Part shown: piece by piece, positions 1-6,862 of the stretch
Layout of the letters: every line of letters starts with the position of its first letter
Numbering within the stretch: position 1 is the first letter of the stretch
Source of the DNA: a bacterium
GTDB lineage: Bacteria > Bacteroidota > Bacteroidia > Bacteroidales > Muribaculaceae
NCBI GenBank assembly: GCA_004559845.1
Contig: SFWW01000039.1
Coordinates: 1-15,266 of the forward strand
Length of the DNA stretch: 15,266 nt
Reading direction: 5' to 3'
Position numbers and translations under genes: made by a program
Notes under the pieces: model-generated
Seen by the model: only the letters and a program-made list of their open reading frames with translations
Database searches by the model: none
Told to the model about the DNA's origin: nothing

Positions 1-186
1 TGATTTGCTTTGTGTTGCACTTGAGCGAGAAGCGGAGCTACTTCTGCTCGATTGTTGAGTGGTGGATTGACTCCGGTTTCCTCCAAAACCACCACGGCGT
101 CCTTGCGCAAGTGAATCAACTCCCACTGCCATGCTTCCAACGAGCATCAACGCAAGCATTGAGTTTCTGAGTAATGCTGTAGTCAT
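1..186 (-). CDS. Secreted Ser/Gln/Arg-rich protein, N-terminal part only
   Basis: The first 62 codons of a minus-strand gene are present, and the rest lies beyond base 1. Residues 1-28 look like a Sec signal peptide: a short polar start, a hydrophobic run around LALMLVGSMAVGV, and a small-residue region ending near SLAQ. The mature part begins with a Gly/Arg patch (QGRRGGFGGN) and becomes a low-complexity Ser/Gln/Thr/Arg stretch, which usually acts as a flexible linker. The ATG at 186 is supported by a perfect Bacteroidota -7 box (219-226) placed to give a leader of roughly 25 bases. Family and function cannot be told from this fragment. It is probably exported to the periplasm or cell surface. 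Confidence 0.7.
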   Translation of the reverse strand, partial: MTTALLRNSMLALMLVGSMAVGVDSLAQGRRGGFGGNRSQSTTQQSSRSSSASRSSATQSKS

Positions 187-218
187 AGTTGTAAAAATGA
201 TTGTGTACATGCAATGTG

Positions 219-226
219 CAAATGTA
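219..226 (-). promoter_or_regulatory. Bacteroidota -7 promoter box for the left-end secreted gene
   Basis: Read on the minus strand this is TACATTTG, an exact match to TAnnTTTG, the -7 consensus used by the Bacteroidota primary sigma factor. It sits 33 bases upstream of the ATG at 186. No clear TTTG -33 box was seen at the expected distance. Confidence 0.6.
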
Positions 227-263
227 CGGGTTTTTAATGAATTTTTCTGTATGTATGACCCCA

Positions 264-281
264 AAACCTTGCCAAAGGTTT
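264..281. repeat. Perfect 7-bp inverted repeat (hairpin)
   Basis: AAACCTT (264-270), loop GCCA, AAGGTTT (275-281). It lies just upstream of the minus-strand promoter box at 219-226, so it could be an operator or a transcript hairpin. Nothing in the sequence decides between these. Confidence 0.35.
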
Positions 282-470
282 AAAAGCCCCCACCTCCAAA
301 AGTCGCCAAAATTAGTCCATTCGTCCAAAAACAAGCCAAAACCAACCCCGGGATGCCGTCACCTTGCCGCGATTCTTTTTGGGGTAGGTTGTGGCAAGTC
401 ACCACAGGTAGGGACATGCCCCCCTTGATACACACGATGCACCATTATTTGCTATAGGCGCAGTTTTTTT

Positions 471-489
471 TCGGCGAAGCCGACTTTTT
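471..489 (+). terminator. Terminator-like hairpin
   Basis: TCGGC, loop GAA, GCCGA (471-483), followed by C and five T. The stem is short, with 5 base pairs and a tight loop. A run of seven T precedes it on the plus strand (464-470), which gives seven A ahead of the hairpin on the other strand. No intact gene ends just upstream, so it may belong to a lost gene. Confidence 0.35.
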
Positions 490-625
490 GTTCTCTTCCA
501 TCCCACTCAAGCCACCATCCCACCCCCATCCCAAGCACCCGCTATCAAAAATAGTCGTAAATGAAAGAGCCGGGCCTATTGAATTTATTTTTTGTGCTTT
601 TGTGGAATGTTTTGCAAAATTTTGC

Positions 626-633
626 TACCTTTG
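626..633 (+). promoter_or_regulatory. Bacteroidota -7 promoter box without an intact gene behind it
   Basis: TACCTTTG matches TAnnTTTG exactly. A TTTG at 599-602 is a possible -33 element, 23 bases upstream of the -7 box, slightly longer than the usual spacing. The next intact start codon is 230 bases away at 863 and the coding relics lie in between. This may be the promoter of a decayed operon that now drives only the FGE-like gene. Confidence 0.45.
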
Positions 634-658
634 GAAAAAATTAGGATTTAGTGAATAG

Positions 659-772
659 AATACTCACTTTATAGTTTGCTATAATCACTATCCGTCTACA
701 CTGCATATCACGGTGCTCACATCCGATAACCGCGAGATGGTAGATGCATTATACGCCATTTTTGAAAAGTAA
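659..772 (+). pseudogene. Orphan C-terminal coding fragment, unidentified
   Basis: An open stretch runs from just after an in-frame TAG (656-658) to TAA at 770-772. Its last 22 residues (HITVLTSDNREM, then VDALYAIFEK) read like the ordered C-terminus of a folded protein, an amphipathic helix ending in a charged tail. There is no usable start codon: the only Met is inside that helix, and the residues before it look non-coding. The most economical reading is the surviving 3' end of a gene whose body was deleted. Its family is not recognised. Its stop lies three bases before the next relic (776-823), as expected for adjacent genes of one operon. Confidence 0.35.
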
Positions 773-775
773 TTT

Positions 776-823
776 ATGATGAAAAAAATCATTTTCCTAC
801 TCGGACTCCGCCTCGCCCTCTAA
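776..823 (+). pseudogene. Collapsed FGE-like paralog: start fused to end
   Basis: This 15-codon frame reads MMKKIIFLLGLRLAL and then TAA. The first half resembles the beginning of a lipoprotein or Sec signal peptide, like MKKYILIS at the start of the neighbouring gene. The last six codons, GLRLAL plus stop, match the GLRLAF plus stop of that gene: 21 of 23 bases agree between 801-823 and 1644-1666. I infer an internal deletion of roughly 780 bases in a tandem copy of the FGE-like gene. The alternative is a real small hydrophobic or leader peptide, but that would not explain the match to the far end of the neighbour. Confidence 0.5.
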
Positions 824-862
824 ACCGAATCAGTCAACTCATTTTTTAAAAATTATAAAACA

Positions 863-1666
863 ATGAAAAAATACATCCTCATCTCCCTTGCAGTACTCAT
901 AACCTGCACTGTGGCAATAGCACATACCGCCGTTTCCGAAGATAACTCAAATGCTACATCAGCCTCCTCTCCGCAAGTTTATACTTTTGAAGTCAATGGC
1001 GTAACCTTTGAGATGGTGCGCGTGGAAGGCGGTACCTTCACCATGGGTGCCACCGCTGAGCAAGGCGACGATGCCTACGCAGATGAAATGCCCGCGCATG
1101 AAGTAACGCTATCTTCCTACTGCATTGGCAAAACGGAAGTGACCCAAGCGCTCTGGCAGGCGGTGATGGGTGTCAACCCAAGCGGTTTTAAGGACGCAAA
1201 TCTGCCTGTTGAGCAAGTTTCTTGGAACGATTGTCAAGAGTTTATCGCCAAATTGAATGCCCTCACCGGCAAAGCCTTCCGTTTGCCCACCGAAGCCGAA
1301 TGGGAGTTCGCCGCTCGCGGTGGCAACTTTAGCCGTGGCTACAAATATAGCGGTAGCAACACCCTTAGCCATGTGGCATGGTATGCAGATAACAGTGCCG
1401 ACAAGACGCACCCCGTAGCCACCAAAGCGCCCAACGAATTAGGCATCTACGATATGAGCGGAAATGTGTATGAATGGTGCATCGATTGGTATGGAGATTA
1501 TAGCAGCTCCGTCCAATGCAATCCCACAGGTCCCGATACCGGGTCCGACCGCGTGCACCGTGGCGGTAGTTGGTTCAGCCTCCCGAGAAACTGTTGCGTC
1601 TCGTTTCGTTTCAGCAACACTCCCTCGGATGGTAGCGATTGCATCGGCCTCCGCCTCGCCTTCTAA
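863..1666 (+). CDS. Secreted SUMF1/FGE-fold protein lacking one catalytic cysteine
   Basis: This 267-residue protein has a signal peptide (residues 1-20, cleavage probably after VAIA) followed by a full formylglycine-generating-enzyme fold (PF03781 type). Typical landmarks are MVRVEGGTFTMG (51-62), KTEVTQALW (90-98), FRLPTEAEWEFAARGG (139-154), YDMSGNVYEW (196-205), RVHRGGSW (230-237) and the terminal IGLRLAF. True aerobic FGEs oxidise a sulfatase cysteine using two active-site cysteines in a GGSFLC...YC pattern. Here the first aligns with Ser239 (GGSWFS) and only the second aligns with a cysteine (Cys244, next to Cys245). It is therefore probably not a sulfatase activator. Bacteroidota have many such exported FGE-fold proteins of unknown role. 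No sulfatase is nearby. The ATG follows an A/T-rich leader, and a strong terminator lies 68 bases after the stop. Confidence 0.85.
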   Translation: MKKYILISLAVLITCTVAIAHTAVSEDNSNATSASSPQVYTFEVNGVTFEMVRVEGGTFTMGATAEQGDDAYADEMPAHEVTLSSYCIGKTEVTQALWQAVMGVNPSGFKDANLPVEQVSWNDCQEFIAKLNALTGKAFRLPTEAEWEFAARGGNFSRGYKYSGSNTLSHVAWYADNSADKTHPVATKAPNELGIYDMSGNVYEWCIDWYGDYSSSVQCNPTGPDTGSDRVHRGGSWFSLPRNCCVSFRFSNTPSDGSDCIGLRLAF

Positions 1667-1733
1667 GTTTGCCGTGTTTTTCCTATGGAGTAGGAATCCG
1701 TTTTCTTCTGCTTCTTGGGGTGGGGGATTTAAA

Positions 1734-1780
1734 AAAAATCAGCGGAAATGGAGAAAAATAGTCCATTTTCGCTGATTTTT
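1734..1780. terminator. Strong bidirectional Rho-independent terminator
   Basis: An 18-base left arm (1734-1751) pairs along its whole length with 1763-1780, with one G-T wobble, around an 11-base loop. Each arm is bounded by A/T runs, so both strands show a stem followed by T residues: five T at 1776-1780 on the plus strand and eight T on the minus strand (A run 1731-1738). It sits between the convergent ends of the FGE-like gene and the dockerin-bearing GHL10 gene and should stop both transcripts. Confidence 0.9.
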
Positions 1781-1818
1781 GTGATATCGTTTCGGGCTTT
1801 GCCGAGGCGATTCGGGGC

Positions 1819-4401
1819 TTAGAGGATGAGGTTCACGAGGGCTGTCACATCGCTCACGTTCACTTCGCCGTCGCCGTTTACGTCGCAGATGGATACCGAG
1901 TAGGATTCAGCGCCGAGAATGTGGTTTACCAAGGCTGTCACATCGCTCACATTCACCACCCCGTCGGCATTGATGTCGCCGATGGTGGGTTTGGCGGTGC
2001 GATACACGAAGGTGATGACCGGTCCCCAGTCGGTGGTGTGGGTTGTTTCATCGAGTCCGCTATAGGTGGATTTCACGCGTGCATAGTAGGTGGTGCCGTC
2101 CACGAGGGTTTTGCTGCTCACTTTCATGGCATCGGCGGTGATGGAAGAGCGTGTGGCGCCATCAGCGAGGGTTTCCACATAGCGCGTGCGCCCCCAAACG
2201 GTGGCAGAGTTGCTGATTTCCAACACGTAAGTGTTTGCCCAACTTTGTCCTTTCACTTCCACATATTCACCGGCGTAGATTTCGCCGCCGTCCACCGGGC
2301 GGATGAATTGCGGTGCTCCGTGTGCCACGGTGAAGCGCACGGTGGAGGATTCCATGTTGTAGCCGTCCACAGAGAGCTTTACGCGCATGTAGCAGGTGTT
2401 GCCGGGCTCCAGGGCGTCTGCAGGGATGGCGAGCTCGCCGGTGGCGGAGGTGCCGCTATAGGCGATGGTGGAGAAATCGGCTTGGTAGGAGATTTCCACG
2501 GTGGCTGCCACGCCGGAATGTGCATGATACCACTTTGCGGTGAAATCGGGTGCCACTTCTTCCTCGTTGTCGGTAGGATAAGTGATGGCGAGTTTCATAG
2601 GCACGATGCTACGCACTTCGCTCACGCCATTATATTTATTGTTGGCACACGCCTGCACACGCCAGTATTGTGTGGCTTGGTGTTGCAGCACCGAAAAGTC
2701 GGTGGCAGGCACTTGTGTGGCGGTGGTGTTGATGCGTTGTGCCACATTGCTGAAGTCGGCATCGTTGCTGATTTCCACGCTGTAGAATTCGGCATTTTCC
2801 ACCGCTTTCCATTTAAAAATGAAAGGCAAATCCACTTGCGCACCATTGGCGGGCGAAATGAGTTGCGGGTTGTTGAGTTTTTCAAGGTTTCTGCCGAGGA
2901 ACACGGGGTCGTATTCATTGCCCACGCGATCCACCACACACACCGCATATTGCCATTCGTTGCCTTGGTATTCCGCCGGGATGGTGTAGGATGGTGTGTA
3001 GGTCATCCCCAGCAGGTAGTCTACTTCCTTGGTGAAGGTGGCGGGATTCATGGTGGCAGGCACGGCATACACTGAGTAGCGCACATTGTCGTAGCCGTTC
3101 CAAGTGAGGGCGCCATTGCTGCCCAGAGCGAGGTTGGTCACCGGTCCCGGGTTGTTGCCTGCTTTCCAGGGCAATGCCGGCACCAGTGCCGGGCGGGTGT
3201 AGACGGTGGAGCGCAGGTAGGATGCCAGCGAGTTGGCGTTGCGCATATACAGGTATTTGCACGAATAGTAGATGGAGCCGAATGCACCTTCCTGCGATGC
3301 CGTGCGGTTGATTTCCGCTTGGTTGGCATATTCCACATAGTTGCTGGCATTGCTGGAATTGTTGATGCTTGAAATGGAGGTGGAAATGTAGGAGTGGCGT
3401 CCGAATTTGTAAGCCACTTTAGCCCACCAGGGTGAGATTTTGGAATAGTCGGCTGTGGCACCGATTTTCCAGTACACCTGCGGTGAAATGTAGTCGATGG
3501 TTTGGCTCGAAATCCACGCTAATGGGTCGGAGAAGATGCCATTGTATTGCCAATCGGTGCTACCCGACGGGCAGGGCTCTACGCCATATTTCGCAGCCAC
3601 ACTGCTGCTGGTGGCAGCCACGCCTGCCGGCGAGATACCAAAGCGCACCCATGGCTTCACTTGCTGAATCATATCGTACACCGATTTCACCATGCGGTTC
3701 ACATTGTCGCGGCGCCAGTCGCCGATGCTCATCGATGTGCCCGATTCCTGCCATTCGGTGTAGTCTTCTGCCGTGCTGTTGGTGGGAATGCCGTTGGGGT
3801 AGAAGTAGTCGTCAAACACCAAGCCGTCCACATCGTAGTTTGTCACAATTTCTCGGCACACATTGGTGATGCGGTCGATGGTCCATTGCTGACCGGGGTC
3901 GAGGATGATGGTGGCGCCGTAGGTGAGCAGGTGACCGCTCGATTTCAGTTCTTGGTCGGCGGCGGTGTTCCAGTCGGTGCCGGTGGAGAAACGATAGGGG
4001 TTGACCCATGCATGACATTCCATGCCGCGCTTATGACATTCTTCCACGGCAAATGCCAGCGGGTCGTAGCTCGGTGCTTTGCCACGAGTGCCGGTCAGAT
4101 AACTCGACCAGGGTTCGTAGCTGGATTGATACATGGCATCGCACATGGAGCGCACTTGAAAGCACACATTGTTGAAATTGTTGCGCTTGAGCGAATCGAG
4201 CATGCGTATCAGCGATTCTTTTTGCACGGTGGCATTGGTGCCGTTGGCTTCGTTGTCGTTGGCATCGCGTGGCCAGTCGAGTGCCCACACGGTAGCCACC
4301 CAAGCCGAGCGGAATTCGCGTTTGGGCACACTGTAGGTGGCGGCTTGCGCCACGAGTGCCGAAAGCATTACGATTGCCAAAAATTTGTTACGTAGTTTCA
4401 T
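1819..4401 (-). CDS. Secreted GHL10 (DUF187) glycosyl hydrolase with dockerin-like C-terminus
   Basis: This 860-residue protein has a signal peptide (1-20, ending VAQA) and a GHL10/DUF187 TIM-barrel hydrolase domain (about 25-410). Characteristic stretches are KREFRSAWVATVW, YDPLAFAVEECHKRGME, AWVNPYRF, DVDGLVFDDYFYP (190s) and RFGISPAGVA (near 253-262). A beta-sandwich (about 415-500) closes the part shared with the neighbouring paralog. Three further FN3-like or SusE/F-like modules follow (about 510-600, 605-695, 697-800). The end is a two-repeat dockerin-like module: DINADGVVNVSDVTALVN (809-826) and DVNGDGEVNVSDVTALVN (840-857), with calcium-binding Asp/Asn spacing. GHL10 relatives include E. 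coli DigH (YddW), which cuts peptidoglycan glycan strands lacking stem peptides, so an envelope glycan is the likely substrate, though this is inference. It is last in a probable tatD-GHL10-GHL10 operon, 44 bases after the previous gene. Confidence 0.9.
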   Translation of the reverse strand: MKLRNKFLAIVMLSALVAQAATYSVPKREFRSAWVATVWALDWPRDANDNEANGTNATVQKESLIRMLDSLKRNNFNNVCFQVRSMCDAMYQSSYEPWSSYLTGTRGKAPSYDPLAFAVEECHKRGMECHAWVNPYRFSTGTDWNTAADQELKSSGHLLTYGATIILDPGQQWTIDRITNVCREIVTNYDVDGLVFDDYFYPNGIPTNSTAEDYTEWQESGTSMSIGDWRRDNVNRMVKSVYDMIQQVKPWVRFGISPAGVAATSSSVAAKYGVEPCPSGSTDWQYNGIFSDPLAWISSQTIDYISPQVYWKIGATADYSKISPWWAKVAYKFGRHSYISTSISSINNSSNASNYVEYANQAEINRTASQEGAFGSIYYSCKYLYMRNANSLASYLRSTVYTRPALVPALPWKAGNNPGPVTNLALGSNGALTWNGYDNVRYSVYAVPATMNPATFTKEVDYLLGMTYTPSYTIPAEYQGNEWQYAVCVVDRVGNEYDPVFLGRNLEKLNNPQLISPANGAQVDLPFIFKWKAVENAEFYSVEISNDADFSNVAQRINTTATQVPATDFSVLQHQATQYWRVQACANNKYNGVSEVRSIVPMKLAITYPTDNEEEVAPDFTAKWYHAHSGVAATVEISYQADFSTIAYSGTSATGELAIPADALEPGNTCYMRVKLSVDGYNMESSTVRFTVAHGAPQFIRPVDGGEIYAGEYVEVKGQSWANTYVLEISNSATVWGRTRYVETLADGATRSSITADAMKVSSKTLVDGTTYYARVKSTYSGLDETTHTTDWGPVITFVYRTAKPTIGDINADGVVNVSDVTALVNHILGAESYSVSICDVNGDGEVNVSDVTALVNLIL

Positions 4402-4445
4402 TGTTTTTTTTAAGTGATATAGTTAATAGTAATAGAATTGTGCGA

Positions 4446-5957
4446 TTAGTTGGAAAATGTGGGAGGATATTCGTTGCCGTAGCGGTCGTAGGGACACACA
4501 GCGAATTGGTAGCCTGTGCGCAGATGTGCCGGGATGGTGAAGGTCACCTCGTCGGCTTGTGACTCGGGGTTGTAGACCACGGATACCAAATATTTGGCTT
4601 CGGTGCGGAATTGCTCTTTACTCATTTGCTTGGGGAAGGCATACACTGTGTAGCGCAAGCGCGGAATAAGTTGCCATTTGAGTTGGGCATTTTCGCGTTT
4701 CAAGAAATTCACCACCGGAGCCTTGCGCGCAATTTGGTTGCGCCAGGTGGCTATCGGCACGAGCGATGGTGTGGTGTACACCGTGCGCTTCAGATAGTGG
4801 CAGAGTTGTTCGCTCAAGCCGGGTTTGTTGTAGAGGTTGCGTACCGACCAAAATATGGTGCCGCCTTGGTCGGGTGCACAGTTTTTGCGCAGGATTTCGG
4901 TTTGCTGCACCCATTCGGGAAATTCGCTCGTGCTCACCAGTTTGTCCACGCCCATCGACACGAATGCCGGGCGGCTGAAATGTCGAGCGGTTTTGCACCA
5001 CCATGGCGCCAAGACGCTGAAGTCGGCGCGCTTGAAACCAATGCGCCAATACACTTGCGGGGCAATGTAGTCAATCATTTTGCCTTGCAGCCAAGCCAAT
5101 GGGTCGGAGAAGATGCCGTTGTATTGCCAGTCGCTTCCCGAAGTGCATCGGTCCACCCCATATTTATCTGCCAATTGCTGACTGGTGCATGCCACACCGG
5201 CTGGCGAAATGCCATAGCGCACCCACGGCTTCACTTGCTGAATCATGGCGTACACTGCCTTTATCATGCGGTTTACATTATTGCGGCGCCAGTCGCCAAA
5301 ACTCATCGTGGTGCCGGAATTTTGCCATGTTTTGTAGTCGGGGGCGGAAATCGACGAGGATATGCCTTCCGGATAGAAGTAATCGTCGTAGAGAATGCCG
5401 TCCACATCATATTTGGTGACCACTTCGCGACACACACTCACGATGCGATTGATGGTCCACTGTTGCGAAGGGTCGAGAATGTAGAATTTGCCCCAGTGCA
5501 GCAGGTGCTTTTTGGCTTCGGCATCGAGCGGATGGCGCCAAGTGGTGCTGATGCTGAAGCGATAGGGATTAATCCAAGCATGGATTTCCATACCTCGCTT
5601 ATGGCATTCGCTCACGGCAAATGCCAGCGGGTCGTAGCCCGGATATTTGCCGCGGGTGCCGGTCAGATAGCTCGACCATGGCTCGAGGCTTGATTCATAC
5701 AAGGCGTCGCTCATGGAGCGCACTTGCAGGTTGATGGCATTGAAATTGTTGGCTTTCAGCGAATCGAGCATGCGCACCAATTCCGCTTTTTGGCTCGCAG
5801 GTGATGCGCCTTGTTTGGGCCAATCGATGCCCCACACGGTCGACACCCATGCCGAACGCAATTCGCGCTTGGGAGGTATGCTTCGTTGCGGTAAGCGCTG
5901 TGCCACCACTTGCGTGGCAAGCAGTAGCAGTAGCAAATATGTAATGCTTCGTTTCAT
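4446..5957 (-). CDS. Secreted GHL10 (DUF187) glycosyl hydrolase, short paralog
   Basis: This 503-residue protein has a signal peptide (1-20, hydrophobic LLLLLLATQVVAQ) and a GHL10/DUF187 domain (about 28-405). It is clearly paralogous to the next gene downstream, sharing SSYLTGTRGK, DPLAFAV.ECHKRGME, PYRFS, YDVDG...DDYFYP.G, GDWRR.NVNRM and SDWQYNGIFSDPLAW. A single C-terminal beta-sandwich (about 412-500) ends at DRYGNEYPPTF, which aligns with DRVGNEYDPVF in the paralog. It then stops, so it lacks the extra modules and the dockerin. The family contains E. coli DigH, active on denuded peptidoglycan glycan chains; the substrate here is not shown. It starts 7 bases after the tatD stop and ends 44 bases before the paralog, so the three genes are probably co-transcribed. 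Confidence 0.9.
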   Translation of the reverse strand: MKRSITYLLLLLLATQVVAQRLPQRSIPPKRELRSAWVSTVWGIDWPKQGASPASQKAELVRMLDSLKANNFNAINLQVRSMSDALYESSLEPWSSYLTGTRGKYPGYDPLAFAVSECHKRGMEIHAWINPYRFSISTTWRHPLDAEAKKHLLHWGKFYILDPSQQWTINRIVSVCREVVTKYDVDGILYDDYFYPEGISSSISAPDYKTWQNSGTTMSFGDWRRNNVNRMIKAVYAMIQQVKPWVRYGISPAGVACTSQQLADKYGVDRCTSGSDWQYNGIFSDPLAWLQGKMIDYIAPQVYWRIGFKRADFSVLAPWWCKTARHFSRPAFVSMGVDKLVSTSEFPEWVQQTEILRKNCAPDQGGTIFWSVRNLYNKPGLSEQLCHYLKRTVYTTPSLVPIATWRNQIARKAPVVNFLKRENAQLKWQLIPRLRYTVYAFPKQMSKEQFRTEAKYLVSVVYNPESQADEVTFTIPAHLRTGYQFAVCPYDRYGNEYPPTFSN

Positions 5958-5964
5958 ATCGATA

Positions 5965-6753
5965 TTAATTTGATGATGTGAGAGTTAATCTAAACAAATC
6001 GCAGGCATTGCTGTCGGTGATGCGTGCCACTTCTTCTGAGGACATTTGCATTTCTTTTGCCACAAAATCGCACACATGGACTGTGAAGGCGCTTTCGTTG
6101 CGCTTGCCGCGCTTGGGCACCGGGGCTAAATAGGGGGAATCCGTTTCTAAAAGCAGGCGATTGATGCCGATGAGCGGCAACAATTCTTTGATGTGGCTTT
6201 TCTTGAACGTTACGATGCCGTTCACCCCGAAGTAGAAGTCGCCGCGCTTGCGGATGGCTTCTATTTCAGCAGCCGTGCCGGTGAATGAGTGAAACACGCC
6301 CTTCGGTAGCGGTTCCCCAAAATGATCCATCACCTCTAAGCACTCCTTCACGCCTTCGCGGCAATGGATAATGAAGGGTAAATCAAATTCCTTACACCAT
6401 TGCAATTGCGTGTGGAGCGCCTCCATTTGCTCTTCGCGGCGGTTTTGCTCCCAATAGAGGTCGATGCCTATTTCGCCGATGGCCACAAAGGGGAGGGTGG
6501 CACCGGCAAGCATGTGGTGCATGGCTTGCAATTGACTGCGGAAATCGTCGGCAATCTCCTCCGGATGCAGCCCGATGGTCATCGACACCAAATCGGGATG
6601 CGCTTGCCACACCGCTTTTTGCAAATCGATGCTGGCGCAATTCTCGTTGGGCATCACGATATGGCGCACGCCGGCGTCTTGGGCGCGCACGAGCATTTGC
6701 TCGCGGTCATCGTCAAATGCGTTGCAATAGATATGACTGTGGCTATCAATCAT
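5965..6753 (-). CDS. tatD: TatD-family metal-dependent hydrolase
   Basis: This 262-residue cytosolic protein of the TatD amidohydrolase family has the usual length. Metal-binding and catalytic landmarks are in order: DSHSH (His5, His7), GLHPEE (61-66), GEIGID (Glu94), FIIHCREG (His130), VFHSFTG (His155), and LETDSPYLAP with Asp205. TatD enzymes are metal-dependent 3'-5' exonucleases acting on DNA and RNA ends in repair and turnover, and some act as D-aminoacyl-tRNA hydrolases. The 109 bases upstream show no TAnnTTTG box, so it may be read through from the polyprenyl synthase group or use an unrecognised promoter. Its stop lies 7 bases before a secreted GHL10 hydrolase gene, an unexpected partner for a nuclease and probably a transcriptional convenience. 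Confidence 0.93.
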   Translation of the reverse strand: MIDSHSHIYCNAFDDDREQMLVRAQDAGVRHIVMPNENCASIDLQKAVWQAHPDLVSMTIGLHPEEIADDFRSQLQAMHHMLAGATLPFVAIGEIGIDLYWEQNRREEQMEALHTQLQWCKEFDLPFIIHCREGVKECLEVMDHFGEPLPKGVFHSFTGTAAEIEAIRKRGDFYFGVNGIVTFKKSHIKELLPLIGINRLLLETDSPYLAPVPKRGKRNESAFTVHVCDFVAKEMQMSSEEVARITDSNACDLFRLTLTSSN

Positions 6754-6862
6754 TCCAATTCTGTATGCCTTCTAATCGGAGTTGTTATGTTGTTTTTAAA
6801 AATTTATTATTTCCCTTAAAATAAGTATGGTGGATACGTGGGTGTCCCATCCGGTGGATGCG

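Larger units (their letters stand above)
187..862. other. Long gene-poor region with hairpins and coding relics
   Basis: No intact gene is supported in these 676 bases. The region holds the promoter for the left-end gene, a perfect 7-base-stem hairpin at 264-281, a terminator-like hairpin at 471-489, three CCATCCCA words (498-505, 515-522, 526-533), a TAnnTTTG box at 626-633, and two coding relics at 659-772 and 776-823. From about 255 to 350 the plus strand is rich in A and C and poor in G. The open frames crossing 116-428 have no gene-like features and are treated as chance. Confidence 0.6.

Noticed and set aside
116..334. 72-codon open frame on the minus strand overlapping the left-end gene start
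   Set aside because: It crosses the promoter and signal-peptide start of a better supported gene in another frame and has no family resemblance or ribosome binding site.
201..428. 75-codon plus-strand open frame
   Set aside because: It lies in a low-complexity, G-poor region; its Lys/Pro/Ser composition reflects base bias and there is no promoter or family match.
565..575. AAGAGCCGGGC also present in inverted orientation at 8837-8847
   Set aside because: Only 11 bases match, the flanks differ and no further copies were seen. This is too weak to call a repeat family.
1680..1696. Inverted repeat TTCCTA...TAGGAA after the FGE-like gene
   Set aside because: A 6-base stem with weak pairing and no clean T run; the strong hairpin at 1734-1780 is the convincing terminator.
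1921..3075. 384-codon plus-strand open frame opposite the GHL10 gene
   Set aside because: It is rich in His/Gly/Val/Ala, the usual shadow of an antisense frame, and lies entirely within a well-supported secreted enzyme gene.
4611..5693. 360-codon plus-strand open frame opposite the second GHL10 gene
   Set aside because: It has the same antisense-shadow composition and sits inside a gene with clear domain motifs.
6827..6862. Possible terminator after the polyprenyl synthase gene
   Set aside because: Only a 4-base TGGG/CCCA stem is visible and no T run follows on the minus strand, so read-through into tatD cannot be excluded.
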